Assembly: GCF_022129235.1 (NCBI RefSeq)
Contig: NZ_JADQAI010000002.1
Location: forward strand, 124,001-188,000
Direction: 5' to 3'
Source: Psychrobacter sp. Ps6
Lineage (GTDB): Bacteria > Pseudomonadota > Gammaproteobacteria > Pseudomonadales > Moraxellaceae
DNA length: 64,000 nt
The notes under the pieces were generated by a model. The model saw only the letters and a program-made list of their open reading frames with translations, had not been told where the DNA came from and did no database searches. Positions 8,494 through 18,784 of the stretch are shown one piece after another (position 1 is the first letter of the stretch; the number at the start of each line of letters is the position of its first letter). The translations under genes were made by a program, and so were the position numbers.

Positions 8494-10482
8494 CTATTCA
8501 GAGGTGGCTGCTGCTGTTTGTGCTTCTGCTGCTGCTTCCTGTTCTGCTAATGCTTTTGCTTCTTTTTCACGCAAGGCATCCTTCATGGCTTTTTCAAAAG
8601 CCTTTTGACGCTTGATGACTTTGAGCTCATCGGCTGAAGGGGGTAATATCGGATCAGTTTTGCGTTGTAGCATCCAGTAGTCAAATAGAGCACGGCCAAT
8701 AGGAGCGGCAGTCGTACTACCACCGCCACCGTTTTCGACCAATACAGCAAGTGCAATCTGCGGATCTTCTACGGGCGCAAAGCCATTGAACCACGCATGA
8801 TCCCAATGACGCTTATCGATTGCCGATTTATCGTAGCGTTTGCCTTGAGCGATAGACTTGACCTGAGCGGTACCGGTTTTGCCAGCGATACGATAGCGCG
8901 GGGTATAGATGCCGCGACCTGTGCCGTTTTCTACCACGCTTTCCATCGCAGCATGCATACGTAGCCAGTCAGAAGGCTGACCGTTGTATTCAATTTTGCC
9001 ATCTGGTTTGGTGATCACTTTTACCTCTGCCGCGCCGTCGCTGCTTTTTAGCAAATGCGGGGTAATATGATTTCCTTTATTTGCGGTCATGGCTGTGGCG
9101 TTGGCAATCTGTAGTGGCGTTGCCAAGAAGTAGCCTTGTCCAATACTGACAGAGATGGTTTCACCCGGTAGCCAGTCTTTATCGTAAGTGTCTTTTTTCC
9201 ATTTCGGTGATGGCATAATACCTGATTTTTCATTAGGAAGATCAATGCCTGTCTTGTTCCCAAAACCAAAGCGCACCATCCAGTCGTGCAAGCGCTGGAT
9301 ACCCATCTCATAAGCCAGTTTATAATAGTAAGTATCAACCGACATTTGGATAGATTTTTTCAAATCAACCGTACCATGACCCCCGCGCTTCCAGTCACGG
9401 AAACGATGGCTGTCTCCTGGTAAACTAAAATAGCCAGGATCATAAATAGTACTGTTCCAATCTCGCAAGCCGTAGTGAATACCGCCTAGACCCTCAAATG
9501 GTTTGATGGTCGAGCCAGGTGGATATGTCCCTTGGAGCGCACGATTATATAGTGGCTGATCAATGTCTTCCCGCAGCGCATCATAGTCTTTGAAGGAGAT
9601 GCCTGAGATGAAAGGGTTTGGGTCATAGCTTGGGTTACTGACAAATGCCAGCACGTCGCCGTTTTTGGGATCTATTGCGACGATTGCACCGCGGCGTCCA
9701 TCTAGTTGTTGCTGGGCGATCTTTTGTAGCCCGTAATCCAAGCTCAACGTGATATCGTTACCAGAGGTAGGCGGTTTGGTGTCCAATTGACGCAAGATAT
9801 TGCCGTGAGCATCCGTTTCTACCGATTGATAACCGGGCTGGCCAAGCAAAATATCTTCGTAATAGTCCTCGATACCAATCTTACCGATCAGGTCAGTACC
9901 TGCATAGCGGTCCTTATCAATACGCTTAGACTCTTTATCGTTAATACGGCCAACGTAACCGATGACATGAGCAAATAGCTCATCATAAGGGTAATCACGC
10001 GTCAGCTTACTTTGAATAGAGACACCGCGAAAGAACGGCTTACGCTCACTAAATTGAGCCAGCTGCGCCTCTGTTAAATCGATTTTGATGGTCACAGGGT
10101 CGTTTTTGTTTTTGCTCAAGCGCGCCAAAATATCTGTGATGTCTTCTTCTGTGAGATCAAAGATGGGGGCTAACAAGTTTAAGGTGCGCTCAGGGTTGTC
10201 AATCTCGTCAGGACTCAACATCGCAGTAAAGACTGGCTGGTTATCCGCCAAAATGATTCCGTTACGATCATAAATATAACCGCGGCTAGGCGGTGCAGAT
10301 ATTAGCTTGATACGGTTGTTGTCTGCCTGCGTGGTGTACTTATCATGAGCGTAGACTTGCAAATAACCATAACGCGTTATCAGGCCGCCCAAACCCAGCA
10401 ATATTAAAATCCCAAAGATAATAATACGGTTGGTAAAGGTACTGTTGACCTGTTCGGTATTGGGAGTTAGCGGTTTATTCAT
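8494..10482 (-). CDS. mrdA: Penicillin-binding protein 2 (peptidoglycan D,D-transpeptidase)
   Basis: PBP2 is the elongasome transpeptidase, anchored by one N-terminal membrane segment (residues about 19-36). The PBP dimerisation region follows, with PPSRGYIYDRNG at 64-75. Catalytic motifs are S324-T-I-K327, S381-V-D383 and K535-T-G. The length of 662 residues is typical, and the tail from about 615 is rich in Ala, Glu and Lys. rodA, often adjacent, is not here; rsmD follows. Confidence 0.96.
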   Translation of the reverse strand: MNKPLTPNTEQVNSTFTNRIIIFGILILLGLGGLITRYGYLQVYAHDKYTTQADNNRIKLISAPPSRGYIYDRNGIILADNQPVFTAMLSPDEIDNPERTLNLLAPIFDLTEEDITDILARLSKNKNDPVTIKIDLTEAQLAQFSERKPFFRGVSIQSKLTRDYPYDELFAHVIGYVGRINDKESKRIDKDRYAGTDLIGKIGIEDYYEDILLGQPGYQSVETDAHGNILRQLDTKPPTSGNDITLSLDYGLQKIAQQQLDGRRGAIVAIDPKNGDVLAFVSNPSYDPNPFISGISFKDYDALREDIDQPLYNRALQGTYPPGSTIKPFEGLGGIHYGLRDWNSTIYDPGYFSLPGDSHRFRDWKRGGHGTVDLKKSIQMSVDTYYYKLAYEMGIQRLHDWMVRFGFGNKTGIDLPNEKSGIMPSPKWKKDTYDKDWLPGETISVSIGQGYFLATPLQIANATAMTANKGNHITPHLLKSSDGAAEVKVITKPDGKIEYNGQPSDWLRMHAAMESVVENGTGRGIYTPRYRIAGKTGTAQVKSIAQGKRYDKSAIDKRHWDHAWFNGFAPVEDPQIALAVLVENGGGGSTTAAPIGRALFDYWMLQRKTDPILPPSADELKVIKRQKAFEKAMKDALREKEAKALAEQEAAAEAQTAAATSE

Positions 10483-10975
10483 AGAAAATCAGAGCCCAAT
10501 CGGTCAGTGAGTCAATAAAAGCAGGATACATGGGCGGGTTAGTTAACCAAAGTGCGGTGAGTCTAAAGGATAATACAAAGGATTTCAATCACATAGCGCT
10601 ATATGATCTAAAATCAACGTGCATCGATTTGTACGTAGATGGCGTCTATCGTTTGACTACAAATTATAACAGAACAAATGAGAAGGCGCAGTACTCAGCC
10701 ACTTATTTTGTTGTGGCCATACGCTATATAAGCGATGAGCTATATTGATCCCTTTATTATCAGATGCAGGGCATAAAATGTGTCATCTTTAGTCACAACT
10801 TGCCAAGGGTCTACATGTGCTAATAAATGGCAAGTATGCTAAAATCAGGCGATTTATTTATAGCAGTTATTATGGGCAGAGCGTCTTTTTGAAACGTTCT
10901 AATTTTGCTAATGGCTTGTTATCGGTAACGACAATATTAGCAACGACAATCAACCTGTCAGGAACTAGAGAAGTC
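10483..10975. other. Gene-free stretch between mrdA and the DUF445 gene
   Basis: This 493-base divergent region must hold promoters for both neighbours. An 8-bp dyad ACTTGCCA/TGGCAAGT (10798-10835) is followed at once by an extended -10-like TGCTAAAAT, placed for the rightward gene. A 72-codon open frame at 10530-10748 has no recognisable protein character and is not called. Confidence 0.4.
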
Positions 10976-12310
10976 ATGGACGTAAATTCATTGTGGCAGA
11001 CGATAACTGAGCACCCAGAGTTTTTTGCCATGCTGACCATTCCACCAGTGACGGCATTCGTGACTTGGGTACATGTGTGGATGGCGCTCAAGATGCTGTT
11101 TTATCCCATTAAGTTTTGGGGTATTCGTATTCCAAATTTCCCATTCTTTGGGTTGCCAGGTATCGGCTGGCAAGGTATTGTCCCACGTAAAGCGGGTAAA
11201 ATATCGGGTGTTATCGTTGATCAGACATTGTCAAAGCTCGGCTCATTAGATGAGTTTTTTAAAGCGATGGAACCAGAGCAAATGGCGCTATTTGTCACTG
11301 ATACGGTTGACAAAAACCTTGAGCCGTTGATTGATGAGATTATGCTCGATCATTCACCCGCATTATGGGGTAACCTACCTTATGCTCTAAAACGCCGTGT
11401 CTACGCTCAAGCCCATAAAGAGCTGCCTAGTATTATGCAGTCGCTGGTGACAGATTTGACCTACCATGTCGAAGATCTGGTCGATATGCGCAAGATGATC
11501 GTTAATACAATGGAGAACGATCGTCGTCTGATGGTCAATATGTTCTTAAAAGTCGGTCAAAAAGAGATCGATTTTATTTGGCATATCAGTGCATTGATCG
11601 GGTTGGTGTTCGGTATTATCCAGATGTTTATATTTTTGGTGGTGCCGCAGCACTGGACTGTACCGTTTTTTGCCGCTATTTGGGGATTTTTGACCAATTG
11701 GATTGCCATTTGGATGGTATTTAATCCAGTGGAGCCGCATTTTATCCCGTATTTGAAGCTTTTTTCGGTACAGAGCCGCTTCCCCTTTATCAAGCCAGTC
11801 ATGCCGCATATCGCAAGGTATCGTCTGCAAGGCGGCTTTATGAAGCGCCAAGAGGAAGTGTCTGAAGTATTTGCTGAGATTGTGGTCAAAGATTTGGTTA
11901 CTTTAGAGAACATCATGAACGAGATGATGTACGGTGATCGCTCAGCACAAACTCGTGAATTGATGAAGTCACACTTATATACGGTACTAGAGTCACCAGT
12001 AATCAGCACGACATTACGTGTAGGATTGGGCCGCCGTGATTATGGGCAGCTGAAAAATACCATTATTGATAAATCGATTGTGGCAACGATGGTACCGCTG
12101 CGTGATCCTGAGCTCAATGAAAGTCGAGCCAGTAAAATATTTGGGCTGTTTCGCGATAGAATACGTGCACTGACGCCAAATGAGTTTCAGAACCTACTGC
12201 GCCCAGCTTTTCGTGAAGATGAAATGACCTTGATTGTTTTAGGTGGTCTGACTGGATTTTTGGCAGGGTGGCTGCATCTTGTGCTGGTATTCTTTCCCTC
12301 GATGCAGTAA
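10976..12310 (+). CDS. DUF445 family membrane protein
   Basis: This 444-residue inner-membrane protein belongs to the DUF445 family, whose function is not established. It has a hydrophobic N-terminal segment (MLTIPPVTAFVTWVHVW), a central pair of membrane helices around IWHISALIGLVFGIIQMFIF and FAAIWGFLTNWIAIWMVF, and a C-terminal helix (LIVLGGLTGFLAGWLHLVLV). The soluble blocks between them are helical. The NWIA(V/I)-x-M-x-F-x-P pattern after the second helix is characteristic of DUF445. The frame is open further upstream, but AGGAACTAGAG favours the ATG at 10976. Confidence 0.8.
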   Translation: MDVNSLWQTITEHPEFFAMLTIPPVTAFVTWVHVWMALKMLFYPIKFWGIRIPNFPFFGLPGIGWQGIVPRKAGKISGVIVDQTLSKLGSLDEFFKAMEPEQMALFVTDTVDKNLEPLIDEIMLDHSPALWGNLPYALKRRVYAQAHKELPSIMQSLVTDLTYHVEDLVDMRKMIVNTMENDRRLMVNMFLKVGQKEIDFIWHISALIGLVFGIIQMFIFLVVPQHWTVPFFAAIWGFLTNWIAIWMVFNPVEPHFIPYLKLFSVQSRFPFIKPVMPHIARYRLQGGFMKRQEEVSEVFAEIVVKDLVTLENIMNEMMYGDRSAQTRELMKSHLYTVLESPVISTTLRVGLGRRDYGQLKNTIIDKSIVATMVPLRDPELNESRASKIFGLFRDRIRALTPNEFQNLLRPAFREDEMTLIVLGGLTGFLAGWLHLVLVFFPSMQ

Positions 12311-12578
12311 TACTGACATCGTAAGTAACAAAAATATCTAATAAAGTTTGGACACATAAAAGAATATAGAATCAACCACAATGAAGCATTTTGTATCAAC
12401 CATTCAGATTGATACGTCACAATGATAGTAGCGGGTTTTAGGTGCTTCTACAGCTATTGAAACCTCAGTTTTTGACCGTAAACTATGACCGCATAAAGGA
12501 CTATTTAGCGTTTGCCAGTGGCTCACAATGCCATCGGTGAACCCTTAATGGTATCCTAGGTAAACAAGGTTAGACCGT

Positions 12579-14609
12579 ATGTTAATCACAGAATTGGGTT
12601 ATTTTGCCTTGCTGGCCGCTTTTATACTGGCGATTTTGCAGGTGGTACTACCAACCATTGGTGTCATGCGCGACCACGTCGCTTGGCAACGTCTAGCACC
12701 AAGTCTTGCATGGGCGCAGTTTGCGGCCATGATCATATCATTTGCTGCACTGATGGCAGGCTTTTATTACAACGACTTTAGCCTCGTCTACGTCACTCAG
12801 CACTCCAATACGTTGCTGCCTTGGTATTACAAGCTGTCTGCAACGTGGGGCGGGCATGAAGGGTCGCTGCTACTGTGGATGACCATTATGGCCACTTGGT
12901 GTGCGCTGGTCTCTTATTTCAGTCGTGGGTTGCCGCTGTCCATGCGTGCGCGTGTTCTTGTGATATTGGCAGGCGTACAAATGATGATGCTAGCGATGCT
13001 GATCTTTACCTCATCGCCATTTGATCGTACCTTGCCCAATTTGCCAGTTGATGGTGCGGATCTAAACCCTGTCTTGCAAGATTTTGGTTTGATTATTCAT
13101 CCACCGATGCTCTACATGGGTTATGTGGGTATGGTCGTGCCATTTGCTTTTTGTATGGCAGCGTTGTGGGAAGGGCGTTTGGATGCGGTGTGGACACGCT
13201 GGTCACGTCCGTGGGCGCTGGCGGCTTGGGGTTTCTTAACGGTTGGTATCGCACTTGGCTCATGGTGGGCCTATTATGAGCTTGGCTGGGGCGGCTGGTG
13301 GTTTTGGGATCCAGTAGAGAACGCGTCACTGATGCCATGGCTGGCGGGTACGGCATTGCTACATTCGCTTGCCGTCACTGAAAAACGCGGTGTGTTCAAA
13401 GCATGGACGATCATGCTTGCCATTTTTGCCTTTGCACTTAGTTTGCTAGGCACATTCCTCGTCCGTTCAGGCGTTATTACTTCAGTCCATTCATTTGCTG
13501 CTGACCCGACGCGTGGTCTCGTTATTCTAGCCATTCTTGGCGTGATTATCGGCGGTGGTCTGCTGATGTTTGCGGTACGTGGTTGGCGTTTGACGGTTGA
13601 GAGTCAATATCGACTGATCTCACGCGAGTCGTTCTTGGTGATTAACAACGTCATTATTTTGATTTCGACCTTGGTTGTCCTACTTGGTACGCTATACCCC
13701 ATTATCGCTGACTCCTTTAACCTAGGTCAGGTATCGGTCGGCCCTCCGTACTTCAATGCGCTATTTGTGCCATTGACATGGTTGCTATTAGTAGCGATGG
13801 GGATGGGATCTAATATTCGCTGGAAACAAGACAGCCGCCCATTATTGGGTGCTGGCATGGTTATCGCTGTGAGCAGTCTGGTGTTGGCGGCGATTATCGC
13901 TTATTTTACAAGTCCATCAGCGATGCTTAATATTGGCGTTACGTTGGCAGTGAGCTTTTGGGTGCTATTATGGATGGTTGTCGACTTTAGAGACAAAACC
14001 AAGAATGCACCGAGTCGTTTAAACGGACTACGCCAGCTGCGTCTAAGCTATTGGGGTCAACAAATCGCTCATATCGGGGTGCTCGTTGCAGTTATCGGTG
14101 TGGCATTTACCAGTACGCTCAGTATTGAACGTGATGTGGCGCTGGGACCAAATGATAGTGTCAATGTCCAAGGTTATGACTTTACAGTAAAAGGCTTTAG
14201 CGAAGTAAAAGGCAGTAACTTTGACGCCACCCAAGCCGAGGTATCGGTGAGCAAAGACGGTCAAGAGGTGGCTACGTTATATCCTGAAAAGCGTAACTAT
14301 ATTATCAGTATGATGCCAATGACCGAGGCGGCGATTGATGCCAGCCTTATGCGCGATGTATATGTCGCACTTGGTGAGCCAATTGCTGAGGACAGCAACG
14401 AGTGGGCGTTCCGTATCTATGTTAAACCACTGATTCGCTGGATATGGCTAGGTGCGCTTATTATGGCGTTTGGCGCATTGCTCAGCATGCTAGACAATCG
14501 TTACCGTATTAAGAAAACCAGAACACCTGCGCAAATTGCCGCCAAAAAATCAGGCTTTGCTACGGTGGCAGATTTGGAATCGCAAGCTATTAAGACAGGG
14601 GGTCAGTAA
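12579..14609 (+). CDS. ccmF: Cytochrome c heme lyase subunit CcmF
   Basis: CcmF takes heme from holo-CcmE and, with CcmH/CcmI, attaches it to apocytochrome c in the periplasm. The 676-residue polytopic protein contains the WWD domain (WGGWWFWDPVENASLMPW) in the first half, conserved periplasmic histidines such as those in IIHPPMLYMGY and TWGGHEGS, and a large periplasmic loop near 540-620. It heads a tightly packed ccmF-G-H-I run. ccmABCDE are not in the window, so the system must be split or lie elsewhere. Confidence 0.97.
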   Translation: MLITELGYFALLAAFILAILQVVLPTIGVMRDHVAWQRLAPSLAWAQFAAMIISFAALMAGFYYNDFSLVYVTQHSNTLLPWYYKLSATWGGHEGSLLLWMTIMATWCALVSYFSRGLPLSMRARVLVILAGVQMMMLAMLIFTSSPFDRTLPNLPVDGADLNPVLQDFGLIIHPPMLYMGYVGMVVPFAFCMAALWEGRLDAVWTRWSRPWALAAWGFLTVGIALGSWWAYYELGWGGWWFWDPVENASLMPWLAGTALLHSLAVTEKRGVFKAWTIMLAIFAFALSLLGTFLVRSGVITSVHSFAADPTRGLVILAILGVIIGGGLLMFAVRGWRLTVESQYRLISRESFLVINNVIILISTLVVLLGTLYPIIADSFNLGQVSVGPPYFNALFVPLTWLLLVAMGMGSNIRWKQDSRPLLGAGMVIAVSSLVLAAIIAYFTSPSAMLNIGVTLAVSFWVLLWMVVDFRDKTKNAPSRLNGLRQLRLSYWGQQIAHIGVLVAVIGVAFTSTLSIERDVALGPNDSVNVQGYDFTVKGFSEVKGSNFDATQAEVSVSKDGQEVATLYPEKRNYIISMMPMTEAAIDASLMRDVYVALGEPIAEDSNEWAFRIYVKPLIRWIWLGALIMAFGALLSMLDNRYRIKKTRTPAQIAAKKSGFATVADLESQAIKTGGQ

Positions 14610-14610
14610 C

Positions 14611-15261
14611 ATGACGACCTCAAACAATGCACCTGATAAACAGACTCAGCAAAGCAATAAGAATACCAAACGCAAAAAGTCGCTTAAGTTAGGGTTTTTG
14701 ATTCCTCTAGTGATTTTTATTGGTCTGGTTGCCATGCTGTATATGCGCTTGGGTAAACCGACGGATATCGTGACGAACACAGCACTTGAGCGTCCAGTAC
14801 CCGCTTTTGAGCTGCCATTGTTATCCGATACCAGTCGCATCATGACTAATGGTAACCTGCCTGATGAGCCATTTTTGATGAATATCTGGGGATCATGGTG
14901 TCCTACTTGTATCATCGAGCATCCTTTCTTAATGAAATTGGAGGAGCGCGGTGTGAACTTGGTAGGTGTCAACTACAAAGATGACATTGGTGATGCACTC
15001 GGATACCTGAACAAAGGCGGCGATCCTTTTTCGATGTCTATTCAGGATCTATCGGGGCAGTTTGCTTTAGATTTGGGCCTGACTGGCGCGCCTGAGACTT
15101 TTGTGGTCGATGGTGAAGGGGTTATTCGTCAGCATATTATCGGTGAGGTCAATGAGAGCAACTGGCAAAGCCGTATCGCGCCTTGCTTGATGGTGCTTAA
15201 TGACGCCAATAATAATGGCGTCAGTTTAGAGCCAAGTCAGGTTGAGGAGGCGTGTCAATGA
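14611..15261 (+). CDS. ccmG: Thiol:disulfide interchange protein CcmG/DsbE
   Basis: CcmG is a membrane-tethered thioredoxin-like reductant that keeps the heme-binding cysteines of apocytochrome c reduced. The ATG at 14611 follows the ccmF stop by one base and has an AGGGGG ribosome binding site. A polar N-terminus is followed by one membrane anchor (LGFLIPLVIFIGLVAMLYM), then the thioredoxin fold with the CxxC in NIWGSWCPTCIIEHP and the cis-proline region GAPETFVVDGEG. The length of 216 residues fits, with a slightly long N-terminus. Confidence 0.96.
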   Translation: MTTSNNAPDKQTQQSNKNTKRKKSLKLGFLIPLVIFIGLVAMLYMRLGKPTDIVTNTALERPVPAFELPLLSDTSRIMTNGNLPDEPFLMNIWGSWCPTCIIEHPFLMKLEERGVNLVGVNYKDDIGDALGYLNKGGDPFSMSIQDLSGQFALDLGLTGAPETFVVDGEGVIRQHIIGEVNESNWQSRIAPCLMVLNDANNNGVSLEPSQVEEACQ

Positions 15262-15815
15262 TAGCCTATCAAATAAAATCCGTTACGATAAAATTAGCAA
15301 GCTTGCTTATCGCTTGTCTACTCAGTATGGCTAGTTTTGCTGCTATCGACGTCTATGATTTTGACTCTGTACAGCAAGAGGCACAGTATCGTGGCCTTAT
15401 CGAAGAGCTACGTTGTCCAAAATGTCAAAACCAAAATCTAGCAGGCTCTGATGCCCCAATTGCCCAAGACTTAAAGCAAAAAACCTACGATTTGGTCAAA
15501 GATGGTCGTAGCGATGGTGAGATTCGTGCCTACATGCAGGAACGTTATGGCGACTTTATCAGCTACAAGCCACCAGTGCGTCCTTCAACGTGGATTTTAT
15601 GGTTTTTCCCACCATTGTTGCTCATCATCTTGTTAGTAGGTTGGTTTTGGCAAAGCAAACGACGTCAGCTTGTTGCCAGTGGTGCAAGCGGCATGACAGC
15701 AGACAGTACCGCTGAGGCGCTGACTGTTGCCGAAAAAGCGGAGCTTGAGCGCTTATTATCACGTGCTGATAATAAAGACGATCACGATATTACAAGCCTT
15801 GGGGGCAAAAAATGA
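15258..15815 (+). CDS. ccmH: Cytochrome c-type biogenesis protein CcmH
   Basis: CcmH is the membrane-bound thioredox subunit of the heme ligation complex. The 185-residue protein has a signal peptide, the redox motif LRCPKCQNQNLAGSDAPIA (L-R-C-x-x-C-Q), and one C-terminal membrane helix (WILWFFPPLLLIILLVGWFW). The ATG at 15258 overlaps the ccmG stop (ATGA) and has GGAGG seven bases upstream, better than the GTG at 15252. Confidence 0.96.
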   Translation: MIAYQIKSVTIKLASLLIACLLSMASFAAIDVYDFDSVQQEAQYRGLIEELRCPKCQNQNLAGSDAPIAQDLKQKTYDLVKDGRSDGEIRAYMQERYGDFISYKPPVRPSTWILWFFPPLLLIILLVGWFWQSKRRQLVASGASGMTADSTAEALTVAEKAELERLLSRADNKDDHDITSLGGKK

Positions 15816-17092
15816 CCATATTTTCTACGGTTGGCTTATTTATTGCGCTGAGCCTACTTACCGCCTTATTGCTTGCTGTTATAGCTATCAAACCATGGTT
15901 GAGAGCACCGCGTACGCATAGTAAGCCTTTGGACAATCAGCTATTAGATATCAACGTTGCCGTATTTCGTGAGCGACTAGCAGAGCTGAAAACAGATAAA
16001 GACAACGGCATCATTGATGACCATCATTATCAAAACCAAAAACTTGAGCTTGAACGCCAGCTTTTGGATGCTCAGCGTGAAGTCGCACCTATGGTCACGC
16101 CTGGTATCAAGAGCCGACTGATTATTGTCGTCTGGGTGCCCGTATTAGCCGCTATGGCGTACTTGATGGTCGGAGATCGCACGCCTGTATTTGAGCTTTG
16201 GGCGAGCGAAGACAAAGTTGGTCAAGTGGCGGATGATTTATTAACTGGCAAGATTGACCAGCCGCCTGCTTGGGCGATCGAAGATGGCAATCAGCTGATT
16301 AGTGCCATGCAGACCAATGTCTATCGCCATGCGTATGATTACAACCGTTGGATGCGCCTATCAGAGTTGTTCTTATCATTAGAGGCGACCGATTCAGCAC
16401 TAGAGGCCTTATCACGTGCTTATCGTTTGTCACCTGATAATGAAGAGATTGCGATTACTTACGCGCAGATTAATTTCTTTGCTAATAAGGGTCAGCTAGA
16501 CGAAAATAGTCGCCGAGTGCTAGAAACGGTATTGGCCAAAAACCCACAGCATGAAGGCGCGCAAATGCTCATGGCAATGGGTGAAGCACGAGCGAATAAC
16601 TTTGATCAAGCACAAGGCTGGATTAAGCGTTTGCGTGATAGCATCTCGGCCAAACCAGGCGATCATACGCAGGCGCTATCAAGCCTAGATGAGCTCAGTG
16701 CCAATGTGACCATGCAGCAGCAACAAGCCTCTGAAGGCATTGAGGTGAACGTTAAGATCAACTCAAGCCTACTGCCACTGGTCAAAGCGGATGACGTGCT
16801 GTTTGTGGCGATTCGTGATGTGAATGGTGGCCCGCCATTTGCAGCTAAACGTTTACCAATTACTGCCATCAAACAAGGTGAAGCTACTATTAGCCTAAGT
16901 GATCTTGATGCCATGATGCCAGGGCGTACCCTAGGATCTGCTCGATCTGACAAAGTACAGTTAGCTGTCATCGCTCGTATTAGCCATAGTGGTACAGCAA
17001 TCGCAGAATCAGGAGACCTATCAGGCAATCCTGTGGTGATTAGTGCCGATCAAAACCAGGCTAATGTAGAAATCAATCAACAAATCCCCTAG
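15812..17092 (+). CDS. ccmI: Cytochrome c-type biogenesis protein CcmI
   Basis: CcmI is the apocytochrome-c chaperone that presents substrate to CcmF/CcmH. It starts by a 4-base ATGA overlap with ccmH. There are two N-terminal membrane segments flanking a cytoplasmic coiled region (VFRERLAELKTDKDNGIIDD), then TPR-like helices (SALEALSRAYRLSPDNEEIA) and a C-terminal beta domain of about 110 residues. At 426 residues it corresponds to a full CcmI and to the C-terminal half of E. coli CcmH. Confidence 0.92.
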   Translation: MTIFSTVGLFIALSLLTALLLAVIAIKPWLRAPRTHSKPLDNQLLDINVAVFRERLAELKTDKDNGIIDDHHYQNQKLELERQLLDAQREVAPMVTPGIKSRLIIVVWVPVLAAMAYLMVGDRTPVFELWASEDKVGQVADDLLTGKIDQPPAWAIEDGNQLISAMQTNVYRHAYDYNRWMRLSELFLSLEATDSALEALSRAYRLSPDNEEIAITYAQINFFANKGQLDENSRRVLETVLAKNPQHEGAQMLMAMGEARANNFDQAQGWIKRLRDSISAKPGDHTQALSSLDELSANVTMQQQQASEGIEVNVKINSSLLPLVKADDVLFVAIRDVNGGPPFAAKRLPITAIKQGEATISLSDLDAMMPGRTLGSARSDKVQLAVIARISHSGTAIAESGDLSGNPVVISADQNQANVEINQQIP

Positions 17093-17130
17093 TATTGGGA
17101 TATGTTATTGTCAGCATTTGTCGTATCAAT

Positions 17131-17158
17131 GCTGTTGCCCACAAAATGGTGCAACAGC
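17131..17158. other. Stem-loop after ccmI
   Basis: An 8-bp perfect inverted repeat (GCTGTTGC/GCAACAGC) lies 39 bases past ccmI. It lacks a T run, so it may be a processing or Rho-related structure rather than an intrinsic terminator. Confidence 0.35.
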
Positions 17159-17264
17159 GTTGTATGAACAGCTAAGTCATGGCAACTTATGACCATAATC
17201 ATGAAAATACTTGAGGTTTGCAAGGTCACAAGGTAAGGTATCTCTGCAATCCGCCAATCCCTAA

Positions 17265-17966
<702 letters not shown>

Positions 17967-17995
17967 GATATCCTCAATATTTAGTCCATTTGTAT

Positions 17996-18033
17996 AAAAA
18001 AGACCTCGACTTTGAATAGTCGGGGTTTTTTTA
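17996..18033 (+). terminator. Intrinsic terminator of adk
   Basis: An ACCTCGACT/AGTCGGGGT stem (one G-T pair) is flanked by an A run and a run of seven T. Confidence 0.88.
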
Positions 18034-18139
18034 TTTGAAAGTCACAGCTTTTAGTCAATATTTGCGTAGCGCGAGATAAAATAACCAGTGTATAGTTAAA
18101 TATAAATCGTCAATTTATTATTAATGGAACAGATGTGAC

Positions 18140-18673
18140 ATGGATAAACCAACACTAAATATCATATTTCATCCTGATCTCATAAAGCCACCCTTTGCAT
18201 CTGAAGTCTTTTCAATATTAAAAGAGACAGTGATTTGGAACAAGCAAATGACTTCTAGGTATACAGAAAGCTTTGGTCTTTCTTATCATTATTCAGGAAT
18301 GAGTTATGATGAGAAAAAGATGCCAAAGATTATTCAAGAGATAGCTTTGATCATAGCAGGGGTAGTTGGTTATTTACCGAATAATTGCTTAGTGAATTAC
18401 TATCTAGATGGTAGTAGTAAGATGGGCTTTCATTCAGACGATACGAATCAGTTAGCTGATGGAACAGGTGTCGCTATTTTGTCGTTGGGGGTGACTCGAG
18501 ATATGCTCTTTAAGCACAAATATTTTGAAGATATTACGGAGTCTTTTCATCTTACGAATGGAACGTTAATATATATGAATGATAGTATTCAAAAAGAGTG
18601 GTTACACTCGATTCCTAAAAGTGACACTCAGTCAGGCAGAATCAGTCTTACCTTTAGAAAGTTAATAAGGTGA
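18140..18673 (+). CDS. AlkB-like 2-oxoglutarate/Fe(II)-dependent dioxygenase
   Basis: This 177-residue protein looks like a member of the AlkB family, which oxidatively demethylates alkylated bases. The iron ligands are H98-x-D100 in GFHSDDTNQL and H156 in WLHSIPK. The 2-oxoglutarate-binding R-x5-R is R167-ISLTF-R173, and NYYLDGSSKMGFHSDD matches the family N-Y-Y-x(n)-H-x-D core. Codon use is more AT-rich than that of adk and secB beside it, which suggests later acquisition. The substrate (DNA, RNA or protein) cannot be read from sequence. Confidence 0.85.
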   Translation: MDKPTLNIIFHPDLIKPPFASEVFSILKETVIWNKQMTSRYTESFGLSYHYSGMSYDEKKMPKIIQEIALIIAGVVGYLPNNCLVNYYLDGSSKMGFHSDDTNQLADGTGVAILSLGVTRDMLFKHKYFEDITESFHLTNGTLIYMNDSIQKEWLHSIPKSDTQSGRISLTFRKLIR

Positions 18674-18702
18674 TGACTAAAAACTAATTATATCTTAAAA
18701 AT

Positions 18703-18740
18703 AAAAAAGCCACTTACTCATTATGAGTAAACGGCCTTTT
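18703..18740. terminator. Bidirectional terminator between alkB-like gene and secB
   Basis: A TTACTCA-tta-TGAGTAA hairpin, extended by GCC/GGC pairs, has A and T tracts outside. It sits between convergent genes. Confidence 0.8.
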
Positions 18741-18784
18741 ATCAAATATACGACTCGTAGAGCTCATATATTTTTGGTTAGCGC

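Noticed and set aside
10530..10748. 72-codon open frame upstream of the DUF445 gene
   Set aside because: No ribosome binding site, no family resemblance, and it occupies the divergent promoter region of two solid genes.
17131..17158. Intrinsic terminator of ccmI
   Set aside because: The stem is good but there is no T run, so it is listed only as a stem-loop.
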